This document shows, in pieces, positions 17,685-26,700 of a stretch of DNA of 64,000 bases. The notes beneath the pieces are model-generated. The model searched no databases, was not told the DNA's origin, and worked only from the letters and a program-made list of their open reading frames with translations. This DNA comes from Proteobacteria bacterium SG_bin4 (lineage in GTDB: Bacteria; Pseudomonadota; Gammaproteobacteria; Burkholderiales; Nitrosomonadaceae). Within the stretch, counting starts at the first letter, position 1. Every line of letters starts with the position of its first letter. The DNA lies in assembly GCA_002083395.1 (NCBI GenBank), contig LWDH01000036.1, forward strand, positions 52,551-116,550. Reading direction: 5' to 3'. The translations under genes and the position numbers were made by a program.

Positions 17685-18478
17685 CAATCGGCTTTCCGGT
17701 TCATGCTCTCACGCAATTCGATCAGAATCTGATCCGCCGCATCGACGCGGATCACGCCAAACCGCGGATACTCGATGTCGACAATGACATACACCGCAAT
17801 CGCCGTCATTGTCGCAAACACCACCGGATGAACCCAGCGATGCGGGCGATTTTTGGCCGCGCCGTAACCGGCGATAAACGAACAGCCGTAGGCAAACACA
17901 AACAGCAGCACAAAAATGATCTTGGGCGGATGCATCATCATCGCCATCTTACGCGTCGTGGTAATGTCGATCATCGCGTTCAGCGCCGGAAGCAGCACCA
18001 CGCAAGCAGATGGCGTACTTTGCATACGGCAAGCTGCTACTGCTTGTGTCCAAATCGTATTCTGCAACGCCATGCTGCTATTCCACTCCTGCTGGGCCGC
18101 CTCAACATTTGGAAGCCTTTTATAGTATTCCAAACGGGAGTCGGTGTAACGGCGGAACAATGCCCGTAACTCGGTGCGTGCATCCGCTTCGACGATATCC
18201 AGCCGCAAGTACGCGGTACCGATGGCGTTGGTCTCCTCGGCGATCAGATGACGGCGGTCGTCAAACCTTGACGCGGCACCGGAGAATGTAAACGCGATTA
18301 ACAATCCGAACAGCGCGAAAATAGCGGCTTCGATCGTGCCGCCACCCAATTTACCGTCTGTTTCCGCATCGTTGTTCAAATGCTTGAATCCAAGACGCCT
18401 GCCCATCGCATAAAACAGCAACATGCCGAGAAACAGACTGATCCCGACAGCGATCGGAATGAAGGTAAAGTTCATCAT
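17684..18478 (-). CDS. DUF4239 (bestrophin-like) membrane protein
   Basis: 264 residues. Membrane segments lie near 6-26, 50-72 (AIFALFGLLIAFTFSGAASRFDDRR), 185-208 and 215-240. The motif FTFSGAASRFDDRRHLIAEETNAIGTAYLRL is the hallmark of the DUF4239 family, annotated bestrophin-like. The loop between the second and third segments is soluble and contains a Cys pair. It may be an ion channel or sensor, but the bacterial family has no settled function. An AGGA site lies upstream of the ATG. It is divergent from the next membrane-protein gene. Confidence 0.7.
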   Translation of the reverse strand: MMNFTFIPIAVGISLFLGMLLFYAMGRRLGFKHLNNDAETDGKLGGGTIEAAIFALFGLLIAFTFSGAASRFDDRRHLIAEETNAIGTAYLRLDIVEADARTELRALFRRYTDSRLEYYKRLPNVEAAQQEWNSSMALQNTIWTQAVAACRMQSTPSACVVLLPALNAMIDITTTRKMAMMMHPPKIIFVLLFVFAYGCSFIAGYGAAKNRPHRWVHPVVFATMTAIAVYVIVDIEYPRFGVIRVDAADQILIELRESMNRKAD

Positions 18479-18672
18479 GAATAGTTCCTAAAATGAGCGG
18501 TTCCAGAAAATTCCCGGCAAAGGATCAAAGAGATTTTACAAAAAATATCAACTGCATATTGCCAATTCTGTGAAGATACGATAAAAACTTCGACAAATCA
18601 GTAGAAATTGACTGGCTAATCATTCCACCAGACTGCTCGGTTTAGCGTAGACAACGAGAAAGGATCAAAACG

Positions 18673-19974
18673 ATGAAAGACAATAAAACACCCGACACCG
18701 CGCAAGCCGGAACCAAACAACCCGATCAAACCGGTAACCGGGACCTGCTCGACTCCATGATCGAGTCATTGCCTCTAACGATCCGCAGGCATTGGTTCTG
18801 GATTCTGGCTTATAGCCTTAATCTGGGATACTTCATCTATGCGCTGGTAAGCACCAATAGTGAGTCTGAGTCATTCACGATCCCTATCCTGCCGGGCGTC
18901 ATTTTCACCTGCATCATTTTCGTGCAGATCTTTGCCGACCCCATCGCCTATATTCCGGTTGAAGGAATTACACCGGAAGAAAAAGAATTACTGGAAAAGC
19001 AACGCTCGCATCAACGCTACAAGTGGATGATCTTTGCGTACAGCTTCATGCTGCTGTCGCTGCTGCTGACTTTCTATCCTTTTATCAATGAATTTAAAAA
19101 CAAACCTATAGAAACACTGCGCGATCAGCCGATCGCGGTATTTATCGGTTGCTCTCTCGACAGCCAAGCGAAGTACTTGAGTTGCTTCAAGGGAAAACCC
19201 GACACCGAAAGAGATACACCCATAACACCTGAAAAGATCGCCGGAACCTGGGTTATCAATATCGGCGGCTACATCAATCTATGCAAAGAAAAAATTGAAA
19301 TCAATAAAGCTGGAAAAGAAGTCAGTAAAGCGACGGCTTGCGCAGTCAGCGATGGCTTGATGATCCCGCTTTATTTCATCATCCTGGCGTTAATGGGTGG
19401 CAGCATCAGCTTGACCCGCCGCCTGCCGGAACTGCAAAAACAGGTAAGCGATGAGCATATCGCTACCCAACACCAACCGCGTCTGACGCAATACGAATTC
19501 CGCGAACATTTGATTTTCCAGATCGTGCAATTCATCTCCGCGCCTTTCCTCGCGATACTGGCTTATTACCTGATCGAACCCAGCAATCTGACCAACTCGG
19601 TCGCGCTGGCATTCGTCGCCGGATTCGCCTCGGAAACCATCCTGCTGATGGTACGCTCGGTCGCCAATAAAATTTCTCCCGCAAGCGCCGAGGGGCCGCA
19701 ATATGGTGCAATTGCCGGTGTGGTTACCTTCAAGAACTTTACTCCGCTTAGAACCGAAGTTTTCTTATCCGAATCGCCGCAAATTCATACGATAACCGAC
19801 AATCAAGGCTTTTTCATGCTCAGCAACGTTCCAGCCGGCGAACATAGCATCAGCATCAAATACACCACGCAAGCGGATGACGGCAAAACCGTCGAGCAAA
19901 TCAAAAAAGACACGGTAAAAATCGATCGGGCGCAAGCGATTGTTAAGAAGAATGTGGTGATTGAAGAAAAGTAA
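18673..19974 (+). CDS. Polytopic membrane protein with C-terminal regulatory-like beta domain
   Basis: 433 residues; not recognised as a named family. About six hydrophobic segments: near 38-60, 72-95, 115-140, 220-243, 275-300 and 305-325. A hydrophilic loop with two cysteines (about 150-215) lies between the third and fourth. The C-terminus (about 345-433) reads like a carboxypeptidase-regulatory/CNA-B-type beta sandwich (GVVTFKNFTPLRTEVFL, ITDNQGFFMLSNVPAGEHSISI). AAAGGA precedes the ATG. A sensor or anchoring role is possible. The neighbouring DUF4239 gene is divergent and could share its regulation. Confidence 0.6.
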   Translation: MKDNKTPDTAQAGTKQPDQTGNRDLLDSMIESLPLTIRRHWFWILAYSLNLGYFIYALVSTNSESESFTIPILPGVIFTCIIFVQIFADPIAYIPVEGITPEEKELLEKQRSHQRYKWMIFAYSFMLLSLLLTFYPFINEFKNKPIETLRDQPIAVFIGCSLDSQAKYLSCFKGKPDTERDTPITPEKIAGTWVINIGGYINLCKEKIEINKAGKEVSKATACAVSDGLMIPLYFIILALMGGSISLTRRLPELQKQVSDEHIATQHQPRLTQYEFREHLIFQIVQFISAPFLAILAYYLIEPSNLTNSVALAFVAGFASETILLMVRSVANKISPASAEGPQYGAIAGVVTFKNFTPLRTEVFLSESPQIHTITDNQGFFMLSNVPAGEHSISIKYTTQADDGKTVEQIKKDTVKIDRAQAIVKKNVVIEEK

Positions 19975-20026
19975 ATATCTACGACTTGTACTGGTTCGGA
20001 CTCCTGAGTTAGTATGCCACGTTGCC

Positions 20027-20854
20027 TCACCCATACAACTGCCGTTTCAACCCGCAGCGGTTCAGAATAATTGCGCTGATTTCCTCGATGGAGATGCGCG
20101 TGGTATCCAGGTACGGGATATTGAAGCGGTTAAACAGGGCTTCCTGCCATTGGAGTTCCCGTTGACATTGCTGCAGCGAGGCATACTCACTATCCGGACG
20201 GCGCTGTTGGCGGATGAAATGCAATTGCGCCGGAGTGAGCGTTAAGCCGAATAGTTTGTGTTTGACCGCATCGACTGCTTTGGGCAATTGCTGCACGGTC
20301 ATATCGTCCGGCGTCAGCGGATAATTGGCGGCAGCGATGCCGTATTGCAAGCCCAGATACAGGCAAGTCGGCGTTTTGCCGGAACGCGATACGCCGATCA
20401 GGATGATGTCGGCTTGCGCGAAATGCTTGGGATTGATGCCGTCGTCATGCGCCAGCACATAATTAATCGCGTCGATCCGCTTGAAGTACGTCAAGTCATC
20501 CTGCAAACCGTGCGAACGTCCGGCTTTGCGCGCGGATGGCTGACGCAATTCCTCTTCGACCGGATGGGTAAACGCTTCGAAAAAATCGTAAACACGGCAA
20601 TTGCCTTGTTTAATCACATCGAGTATTTCCGGTCGCTGCAACGTGCTGAACACCAGCGGGCGGAACCCGTCAGATTCCGCGGTTTGATTGATCTGCAACA
20701 ATACTGTCCTGGCTTTAGCAAGATCGTCCAGAAACGGCACGTTCACGGCATTCCAGGCGATGCCGTCAAACTGCGTCAGCAAGCTGTGGCCCAGCGTTTC
20801 CGCAGTAATGCCGGTGCGGTCGGATAAATAAAAAACCGTCCTTTTCTGCGTCAT
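20027..20854 (-). CDS. ppsR: PEP synthase regulatory protein (bifunctional kinase/pyrophosphorylase)
   Basis: 275 residues of the DUF299 family. These enzymes switch PEP synthase off by ADP-dependent Thr phosphorylation and on by Pi-dependent dephosphorylation. The start FYLSDRTGITAETLGHSLL and the P-loop GVSRSGKTPTCLYLG are diagnostic, as are TYFKRIDAINYVLAHDDG and ANYPLTPDD. The ATG overlaps the ppsA stop by one base (TGATG), so the regulator is made in step with its target. Confidence 0.95.
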   Translation of the reverse strand: MTQKRTVFYLSDRTGITAETLGHSLLTQFDGIAWNAVNVPFLDDLAKARTVLLQINQTAESDGFRPLVFSTLQRPEILDVIKQGNCRVYDFFEAFTHPVEEELRQPSARKAGRSHGLQDDLTYFKRIDAINYVLAHDDGINPKHFAQADIILIGVSRSGKTPTCLYLGLQYGIAAANYPLTPDDMTVQQLPKAVDAVKHKLFGLTLTPAQLHFIRQQRRPDSEYASLQQCQRELQWQEALFNRFNIPYLDTTRISIEEISAIILNRCGLKRQLYG

Positions 20855-23229
20855 CAGTGCTTGCTCAAGCGGCCAATATCCAACCAGGTTTGCACCACCG
20901 TATCAGGATTCAGCGACAGGCTGCTAATGCCTTGCTCATACAACCATGCGGCAAAATCCGGGTAATCGGAGGGCCCTTGCCCACAAATACCGATATATTT
21001 GCCTTGCTTGCGGCACGCATCGATCGCCATTTTCAGCAATTTCTTCACTGCCGGATTGCGCTCATCGAACACCTGCGACACCAGCGCGGAATCGCGGTCG
21101 ACACCGAGCGTCAGTTGCGTCATATCGTTCGAACCAATCGAGAAGCCGTCAAAGTACTGCAAGAATTCCTCCGCCAGCACGGCATTCGACGGAATTTCGC
21201 ACATCATGATCAGCCGCAAGCCGTTGCTGCCGCGTTTCAGTCCCTGCGACGCCAGCAACTCGGTTACTTGCGCGGCTTCTTCCAGCGTCCGGCAAAACGG
21301 AATCATGATCTCGACGTTAGTCAAACCCATTGCATCGCGCACCTTGCGCAACGCCCGGCATTCGAGTTCAAAACAGTCGCGGAAATCGGACGATACATAC
21401 CGTGAAGCGCCGCGGAAACCGATCATCGGATTTTCTTCATGCGGCTCGTAACGGTTCCCCGCCAGCAGATTCGCGTATTCGTTCGATTTAAAATCGGAAG
21501 TGCGCACAATCACCGGGTGCGGATAAAACGCCGCCGCCAGCGTGGCGATGCCTTCGGTCAATTTCTCGACGTAAAAATCGATGGGGTTTGCGTAACCAGC
21601 AATGCGCCCGCCGATTGTTTGTTTCAAGTCGTCCGGCAAGCGTTCGAATTCCAGCAATGCCTTGGGATGCATACCGATCATGTTGTTGATAATGAATTCC
21701 AGCCGCGCCAGCCCCACGCCTTGATTCGGCATACGCGCAAAAGAGAAAGCGTGCGACGGATTGCCGACGTTCATCATGATTTTTAGCGGTAAATCCGGTA
21801 ACTCACCGGAATCCGCCACGCTATGCTCGAACGGCAGCAGACCCTCATAAACCAGTCCGGTATCGCCATCCGCGCAAGAAACCGTTATTGGCGCTCCATC
21901 TTTAATCGACGCCGTGGCATTACCGCAGCCGACCACCGCCGGAATGCCCATTTCACGCGCGATGATCGCCGCATGGCAGGTCCGCCCGCCACGATTGGTG
22001 ACGATTGCGGATGCACGCTTCATAATCGGCTCCCAGTCCGGATCGGTCATATCGGTCACCAACACATCACCCGGTTTTACCAAGTGCATTTGATCGGCTC
22101 CAGCGATCAAGCGGGCTGTTCCTTGGCCGATTTTGCTGCCGATGGCGCGGCCTTCCGCCAAAATGGTCCCGCTGCCGCTCAGTTTGAATCGCTCAAGCGC
22201 CGGCGCAGCACGGCTCTCGACTGTTTCAGGGCGCGCTTGCACGATATACAGCTGCCCGTCCCGGCCATCCAGCGCCCATTCGATATCCATCGGACGGCCA
22301 TAGTGCTGCTCAATGATCACCGCCTGACGCGCCAGCGCTTCAACTTGCGCATCTGTGAGCGAGAAGCGATTGCGCCGGGCGGACTCGACTTCGCGCGTCA
22401 ACGTAAAAGCATCGCTGCCATTGTTTTTGTCGGCATATACCATTTCAATCGCTTTGCTGCCTAGCCGCCGTGACAGGATCGCAGGCTTTCCGTCTGCAAG
22501 GCCTCGTTTATACACATAAAATTCATCGGGATTGACTGTACCCTGCACGATGGTTTCACCCAACCCATACGCCGACGTGATAAAAATCGCATCGCGGAAA
22601 CCGGATTCGGTATCGAGCGTGAACATCACCCCGCTGGCGCCGAGATCGCTGCGTACCATTTTTTGGATACCGGCAGACAAATACACTTTTTCATGCGGGA
22701 AATTTTGATGCACCCGGTAGGCTATAGCGCGATCGTTATACAACGATGCGAACACCGTTTTGACCGCCGCCAGAATATGCGGTAAGCCCTGCACGTTCAG
22801 CAACGTCTCCTGCTGCCCGGCAAACGACGCATCGGCCAAATCCTCGGCCGTTGCAGAGGAGCGCACCGCAAATGAAATATCTTCGCCGCTGCTGGTGGCG
22901 AGTTTCTCATACGCCTGCGTAATTGCTGTCTGAATAGCGTCCGGTATTACAGCGTCGAGTACCCAGCCACGAATCGTTTTACCGGCGGCCGTAAGTGCGT
23001 TGATGTCATCGACATCCAACCCGGCCAGCAAGCTATTGATGCGCCCGACCAATCCATTAGCGTGCAAAAATTCCCGGTACGCTAACGTTGTCGTAGCAAA
23101 ACCATTCGGCACGTTGACACCGGCTTGCGACAAACGGCTGATCATTTCCCCCAGCGAAGCATTTTTGCCGCCGACCGAAGCGACATCGCGCATGTTCAAC
23201 TGATCAAACCAAGCGATATACTGAGTCAT
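20854..23229 (-). CDS. ppsA: Phosphoenolpyruvate synthase (pyruvate, water dikinase)
   Basis: Pyruvate + ATP + H2O to PEP + AMP + Pi; cytoplasmic, gluconeogenic. 791 residues. The N-terminal ATP-grasp domain (about 1-330) has GGKNASLGEM and AVRSSATAEDLADASFAGQQET. The swivelling phosphohistidine domain (about 380-460) has GGRTCHAAIIAREMGIPAVVGCG with the catalytic His. The C-terminal PEP/pyruvate TIM barrel (about 480-790) has MPNQGVGLARLEFIINN, GFRGASRYVS, EIPSNAVLAEEF, SIGSNDMTQLTLGVDRDS and ICGQGPSDYPDFA. GGGAGGG precedes the ATG. PEP made here can feed Ppc, encoded about 16 kb away. ppsR follows in the same operon. Confidence 0.97.
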   Translation of the reverse strand: MTQYIAWFDQLNMRDVASVGGKNASLGEMISRLSQAGVNVPNGFATTTLAYREFLHANGLVGRINSLLAGLDVDDINALTAAGKTIRGWVLDAVIPDAIQTAITQAYEKLATSSGEDISFAVRSSATAEDLADASFAGQQETLLNVQGLPHILAAVKTVFASLYNDRAIAYRVHQNFPHEKVYLSAGIQKMVRSDLGASGVMFTLDTESGFRDAIFITSAYGLGETIVQGTVNPDEFYVYKRGLADGKPAILSRRLGSKAIEMVYADKNNGSDAFTLTREVESARRNRFSLTDAQVEALARQAVIIEQHYGRPMDIEWALDGRDGQLYIVQARPETVESRAAPALERFKLSGSGTILAEGRAIGSKIGQGTARLIAGADQMHLVKPGDVLVTDMTDPDWEPIMKRASAIVTNRGGRTCHAAIIAREMGIPAVVGCGNATASIKDGAPITVSCADGDTGLVYEGLLPFEHSVADSGELPDLPLKIMMNVGNPSHAFSFARMPNQGVGLARLEFIINNMIGMHPKALLEFERLPDDLKQTIGGRIAGYANPIDFYVEKLTEGIATLAAAFYPHPVIVRTSDFKSNEYANLLAGNRYEPHEENPMIGFRGASRYVSSDFRDCFELECRALRKVRDAMGLTNVEIMIPFCRTLEEAAQVTELLASQGLKRGSNGLRLIMMCEIPSNAVLAEEFLQYFDGFSIGSNDMTQLTLGVDRDSALVSQVFDERNPAVKKLLKMAIDACRKQGKYIGICGQGPSDYPDFAAWLYEQGISSLSLNPDTVVQTWLDIGRLSKH

Positions 23230-23299
23230 CGCACCCTCCCTATTTCAACAAGTTAAAGTGATTATTCAAGAAATTCAGTAAGTCATTGGATTTAATCGT

Positions 23300-24253
23300 T
23301 TAACTATTCTTAAGCAGCGGACAATGCCCGGAAATGGCATGGCGGCACGATAAATCCTCGAGAAAATCATCGGCATGCCTTAGATATTCCAGGAATGCCT
23401 GCGCCACAACCGATAGTTGCTTACCCGCCGGATACGCGAAATACCAGTGCCGTTGGATCGGAAAACCTTCAACGTCTAATTCCGCCAGTTGCCCCATCGG
23501 CGCATCCAGCGCCAACGTATGACGAGACAACACCGCTATGCCCAATCGTCCGACGATCGCTTGCTTGATCGCTTCGTTGCTGCCTAATTCCATCCTGACT
23601 TTCAGTTTCTTGTTATGGTCGTTGAAAAACCGCTCGGTTGCCATGCGCGTTCCGGAACCCGGTTCACGCATGATAAAAAATTCTTCGCAAATCCGATCGA
23701 TGCTAATGTTCTTTTGATTGGCCAGTGGATGATCTGCTGTCGCCAGCATGACCAGTGGGTTATCCAGAAAAACTTCGGCAACCGCATCAATCGATTCCGG
23801 AACCTGCCCTAGAATACACAAATCATCCTGGTTTCCGGTCAAACGCTCCAAAACTCGCTCTTGATTGGTGACTTTTAAGGAAACATCAATGCCAGGATAC
23901 TGTTGACAAAATGTGCCCAATAGCCGCGGCGTGAAGTATTTTGCAGTCGTTACCACCGCCAGACGCAATTTCCCCGATTTCAAGCCTTTCATGTTCGAAA
24001 CAGTCATCTCGAAGCGGGAAAAGTGTTCAAAAATTCCAAGGCAAGTTTGATATAACTCTTTACCAGCCTCCGTCAGATAAATTTTCTTGCCGACCTGTTC
24101 AAACAGCGGCAAACCAATATCATCGGTCAGTTTCTTGATTTGCATCGACACCGTCGGTTGCGTCAGAAACAATTCTTCCGCCGCGCGAGTAAAGCTTTTT
24201 AAGCGCGCAATCGCTTCAAAAACCTCCAGTTGCCGGATTGTACTGTGACGCAT
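23300..24253 (-). CDS. cbbR: LysR-type regulator of the RuBisCO operon
   Basis: 317 residues from the ATG at 24253, preceded by GAGGAGG at 6 bases; a longer start at 24277 adds eight residues and lacks a ribosome site. The N-terminal winged helix-turn-helix (about 5-65; LKSFTRAAEELFLTQPTVSMQIKKL) is of the LysR type. The C-terminal effector domain (about 90-300) has MREPGSGTR and NEAIKQAIVGRLGIAVLS, strongly CbbR-like. CbbR activates cbb transcription in response to metabolites such as RuBP, PEP or NADPH. It is divergent from cbbL with a 170-base shared control region, the classical CbbR arrangement. Confidence 0.93.
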   Translation of the reverse strand: MRHSTIRQLEVFEAIARLKSFTRAAEELFLTQPTVSMQIKKLTDDIGLPLFEQVGKKIYLTEAGKELYQTCLGIFEHFSRFEMTVSNMKGLKSGKLRLAVVTTAKYFTPRLLGTFCQQYPGIDVSLKVTNQERVLERLTGNQDDLCILGQVPESIDAVAEVFLDNPLVMLATADHPLANQKNISIDRICEEFFIMREPGSGTRMATERFFNDHNKKLKVRMELGSNEAIKQAIVGRLGIAVLSRHTLALDAPMGQLAELDVEGFPIQRHWYFAYPAGKQLSVVAQAFLEYLRHADDFLEDLSCRHAISGHCPLLKNS

Positions 24254-24291
24254 AGCAGCCTCCTCATTTCGATACAATAGGTTTTAATCTA

Positions 24292-24304
24292 TCAATATCA
24301 TTGA
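24292..24304. promoter_or_regulatory. Candidate CbbR operator between cbbR and cbbL
   Basis: TCAAT-ATC-ATTGA is a perfect dyad that fits the LysR rule T-N11-A exactly. It is nested in a wider dyad from 24281 to 24307 (GTTTTAAT and ATTGAAAC arms, one mismatch). It sits about 38 bases upstream of cbbR and 120 bases upstream of cbbL, where CbbR sites usually lie. A possible cbbL -10 (TACACT) occurs about 24338-24343, with only a weak -35. Binding is not shown. Confidence 0.45.
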
Positions 24305-24423
24305 AACAATTTATTTTTGTTTATGGTTCAAAAATTCTACACTATTTTTAACCCGCTGGTAAAAACCTCCTGACTCAAACCATCTACCGTGCGGGTTCAT
24401 TTCACAACTACATGGAGATCATT

Positions 24424-25899
24424 ATGGCTTCAGAAACGATCAAAGAAGGTAAAGAACGTTACAAATCCGGCGTCATCCCTTATAAAAAGATGGGTTACTG
24501 GGAGCCGGATTATATCCCCAAAGATACCGATGTCATCGCATTGTTCCGGATTACGCCTCAAGCTGGCGTTGAGCCGGAAGAAGCGGCAGCCGCTGTCGCC
24601 GGTGAATCTTCCACCGCGACCTGGACGGTCGTCTGGACCGATCGCCTGACTGCATGCGAACTGTATCGCGCCAAAGCCTACCGGGTTGATCCGGTACCCA
24701 ATACCGGCCCGGGCACCAAAACCGATCAGCAGTATTTCGCCTATATCGCCTACGATCTGGATTTGTTTGAAGAGGGATCGATCGCCAACTTAACCGCCTC
24801 GATCATCGGTAATGTATTCGGTTTTAAAGCGGTTAAAGCGTTGCGCTTGGAGGACATGCGCATTCCGGTCGCTTACCTCAAAACCTTTCAGGGACCGGCT
24901 ACCGGTATTGTGGTCGAACGCGAGCGTCTGGATAAATTTGGCCGGCCACTGCTCGGCGCCACCACCAAGCCTAAGTTGGGATTATCGGGACGTAACTATG
25001 GCCGGGTAGTCTACGAAGGCTTGAAAGGCGGCCTCGATTTCATGAAAGACGATGAAAACATCAATTCCCAGCCTTTCATGCATTGGCGCGACCGTTTCTT
25101 ATTCTGCATGGAAGCGGTTAATAAGGCTTCGGCTGCTACCGGGGAGGTCAAAGGGCATTATTTGAATGTTACTGCGGCGACTATGGAAGACATGTACGAA
25201 CGCGCCGAATTCGCCAAATCGCTCGGTTCGGTCATTATCATGATCGACCTGGTGGTCGGCTACACCGCCATTCAGTCCATGGCGAAGTGGGCGCGTAAGA
25301 ACGACATGATCCTGCACTTGCACCGCGCCGGAAATTCGACCTATTCGCGGCAGAAGAACCACGGCATGAACTTCCGGGTAATCTGTAAATGGATGCGCAT
25401 GGCCGGGGTTGATCACATCCATGCCGGTACAGTGGTCGGAAAACTGGAAGGCGATCCGTTAATGATCAAAGGCTTCTACGATACCTTGCGTGAAAGCAAC
25501 ACTCAAACGAGTCTCGAACACGGCTTGTTCTTTGATCAGGAATGGGCCTCGCTGAGAAAAGTGATGCCTGTCGCATCCGGTGGTATTCATGCCGGCCAAA
25601 TGCACCAGTTACTCGACTATCTGGGTGAGGATGTAGTACTGCAATTCGGCGGCGGCACCATCGGCCATCCGCAAGGTATTCAGGCTGGCGCAACGGCAAA
25701 CCGCGTCGCGCTCGAAGCGATGATCCTGGCCCGCAATGAAGGCCGCGACTACGTCAAAGAGGGGCCGAAGATTCTCGCCGACGCCGCCAAATGGTGCACA
25801 CCGCTGAAACTGGCGCTAGATACCTGGAAGGATATTACCTTCAATTACGAATCCACGGATACTGCAGACTTTGTGCCATCCGCGACCGCCAATGTGTAA
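24424..25899 (+). CDS. cbbL: RuBisCO large subunit, red-type form I (IC-like)
   Basis: Fixes CO2 onto RuBP in the Calvin cycle. 491 residues from the ATG at 24424, with GGAG 6 bases upstream; an in-frame ATG at 24412 lies on the ribosome site itself. Active-site landmarks: TTKPKLGLS (Lys182, Lys184), GGLDFMKDDE with the carbamylated Lys208, HLHRAG, SGGIHAGQMH and GGGTIGHPQGI. The N-terminus (YKSGVIPYKKMGYWEPDYIPKDTDVIALFRITPQ) and the CbbX gene downstream place it in the red lineage, not the form IA cbbLSQO type described from Nitrosomonas europaea. Confidence 0.98.
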   Translation: MASETIKEGKERYKSGVIPYKKMGYWEPDYIPKDTDVIALFRITPQAGVEPEEAAAAVAGESSTATWTVVWTDRLTACELYRAKAYRVDPVPNTGPGTKTDQQYFAYIAYDLDLFEEGSIANLTASIIGNVFGFKAVKALRLEDMRIPVAYLKTFQGPATGIVVERERLDKFGRPLLGATTKPKLGLSGRNYGRVVYEGLKGGLDFMKDDENINSQPFMHWRDRFLFCMEAVNKASAATGEVKGHYLNVTAATMEDMYERAEFAKSLGSVIIMIDLVVGYTAIQSMAKWARKNDMILHLHRAGNSTYSRQKNHGMNFRVICKWMRMAGVDHIHAGTVVGKLEGDPLMIKGFYDTLRESNTQTSLEHGLFFDQEWASLRKVMPVASGGIHAGQMHQLLDYLGEDVVLQFGGGTIGHPQGIQAGATANRVALEAMILARNEGRDYVKEGPKILADAAKWCTPLKLALDTWKDITFNYESTDTADFVPSATANV

Positions 25900-25920
25900 T
25901 CTGCTCAAGGAGACAATATC

Positions 25921-26355
25921 ATGATGACAAATACCGGAAATTGCCTTACGCAAGGCCAATTCTCGTTTCTACCGCCGCTCACGGATAAGCAAATATCCGC
26001 GCAAATCAAATATGCGTTAAACAACGGTTGGGCGATCGGCATCGAATATACCGATGATCCGCATCCGCGCAATACCTTCTGGGAAATGTATGGCAATCCC
26101 ATGTTCGACCTGAAGGATCCCGCGGGAATTCTGCTCGAAATTAACAATTGCCGCAAAACGTTTCCTAATCATTATATCCGCGTAACGGCTTTCAATTCGA
26201 CCCGCGGCGTTGAAAGCCCGACGATGTCATACATCGTTAACCGGCCGGATAAAGAGCCCGGTTTCGGTTTGGTTCGCCAGGAAACGGCAGGCAGGCATGT
26301 TCAATATTCCATTCATTCTTATGCAACGGACAAACCGGAAGGAGAGCGCTACTGA
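25921..26355 (+). CDS. cbbS: RuBisCO small subunit, red-type
   Basis: 144 residues. Caps the L8S8 holoenzyme. QGQFSFLPPLTDKQISAQIKYALNNGW, EYTDDPHPRNTFWEMYG and the C-terminal extension beyond SPTMSYIVNRP are typical of red-type small subunits, whose C-terminal beta-hairpin fills the solvent channel. AAGGAG lies about 8 bases upstream, 21 bases after cbbL. A structured intergenic element follows the stop almost at once. Confidence 0.97.
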   Translation: MMTNTGNCLTQGQFSFLPPLTDKQISAQIKYALNNGWAIGIEYTDDPHPRNTFWEMYGNPMFDLKDPAGILLEINNCRKTFPNHYIRVTAFNSTRGVESPTMSYIVNRPDKEPGFGLVRQETAGRHVQYSIHSYATDKPEGERY

Positions 26356-26360
26356 AATAA

Positions 26361-26478
26361 ATACCCTTCTCTTTGACAGCCGATGTATGAAAAACGGGCG
26401 AAAGAACAGAGCTTACGCCCGATAAATGAGCATCGCGCCCAACGCGATCGTTTCTCAGGCTTGTTGAGAGAAGGGTAT
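26361..26478 (+). ncRNA. Candidate three-helix structured RNA between cbbS and cbbX
   Basis: A closing stem of 12 perfect pairs (ATACCCTTCTCT at 26361-26372 with AGAGAAGGGTAT at 26467-26478) encloses two hairpins. One is CGGGCG (26395-26400) with CGCCCG (26416-26421), extended by AAG/CTT across an A-A mismatch. The other is ATCGCG-CCCAA-CGCGAT near 26432-26448, further closed by TGAG/CTCA. No T-run follows, so it is not an ordinary terminator. An mRNA-stabilising or processing element that sets the cbbLS to cbbX ratio, or a small RNA, are both possible. The fold was drawn by eye. Confidence 0.5.
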
Positions 26479-26506
26479 AAAAACTGCTAGCAACTTACCG
26501 GTCGAT

Positions 26507-26526
26507 CGCAAAACCGATCATTTTTC
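26507..26526 (+). terminator. Weak terminator-like hairpin after the structured element
   Basis: GATCG-loop-CGATC followed by A and a run of five T. The stem has only five pairs, so it would at most attenuate transcription from cbbLS into cbbX. Confidence 0.3.
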
Positions 26527-26545
26527 TTGCAAGAGGGTCACAAAG

Positions 26546-26677
26546 ATGTATCGCAAATTAAATAAATTCGACAAGGCTGGCAATCTCTCAGTTGACTTGA
26601 AAGCTGAATTCCATCGATCGATTGACAGTTTCAAGTTGAGTTTATTTTGGTTACTTAAAAAAATACTCAGAATCTAA
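26546..26677 (+). CDS. Possible 43-residue protein between cbbS and cbbX
   Basis: ATG with GAGGG about 8 bases upstream; the frame runs 43 codons to TAA, 23 bases before cbbX. The product is basic, with an amphipathic first part (MYRKLNKFDKAGNLSVDL) and a hydrophobic, Lys-rich end (FWLLKKILRI). No known family is recognised. The placement inside a RuBisCO operon makes it worth noting, but a frame of this length can arise by chance. Confidence 0.35.
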   Translation: MYRKLNKFDKAGNLSVDLKAEFHRSIDSFKLSLFWLLKKILRI

Positions 26678-26700
26678 TCACCCGGCTCAAAGGATCTATC

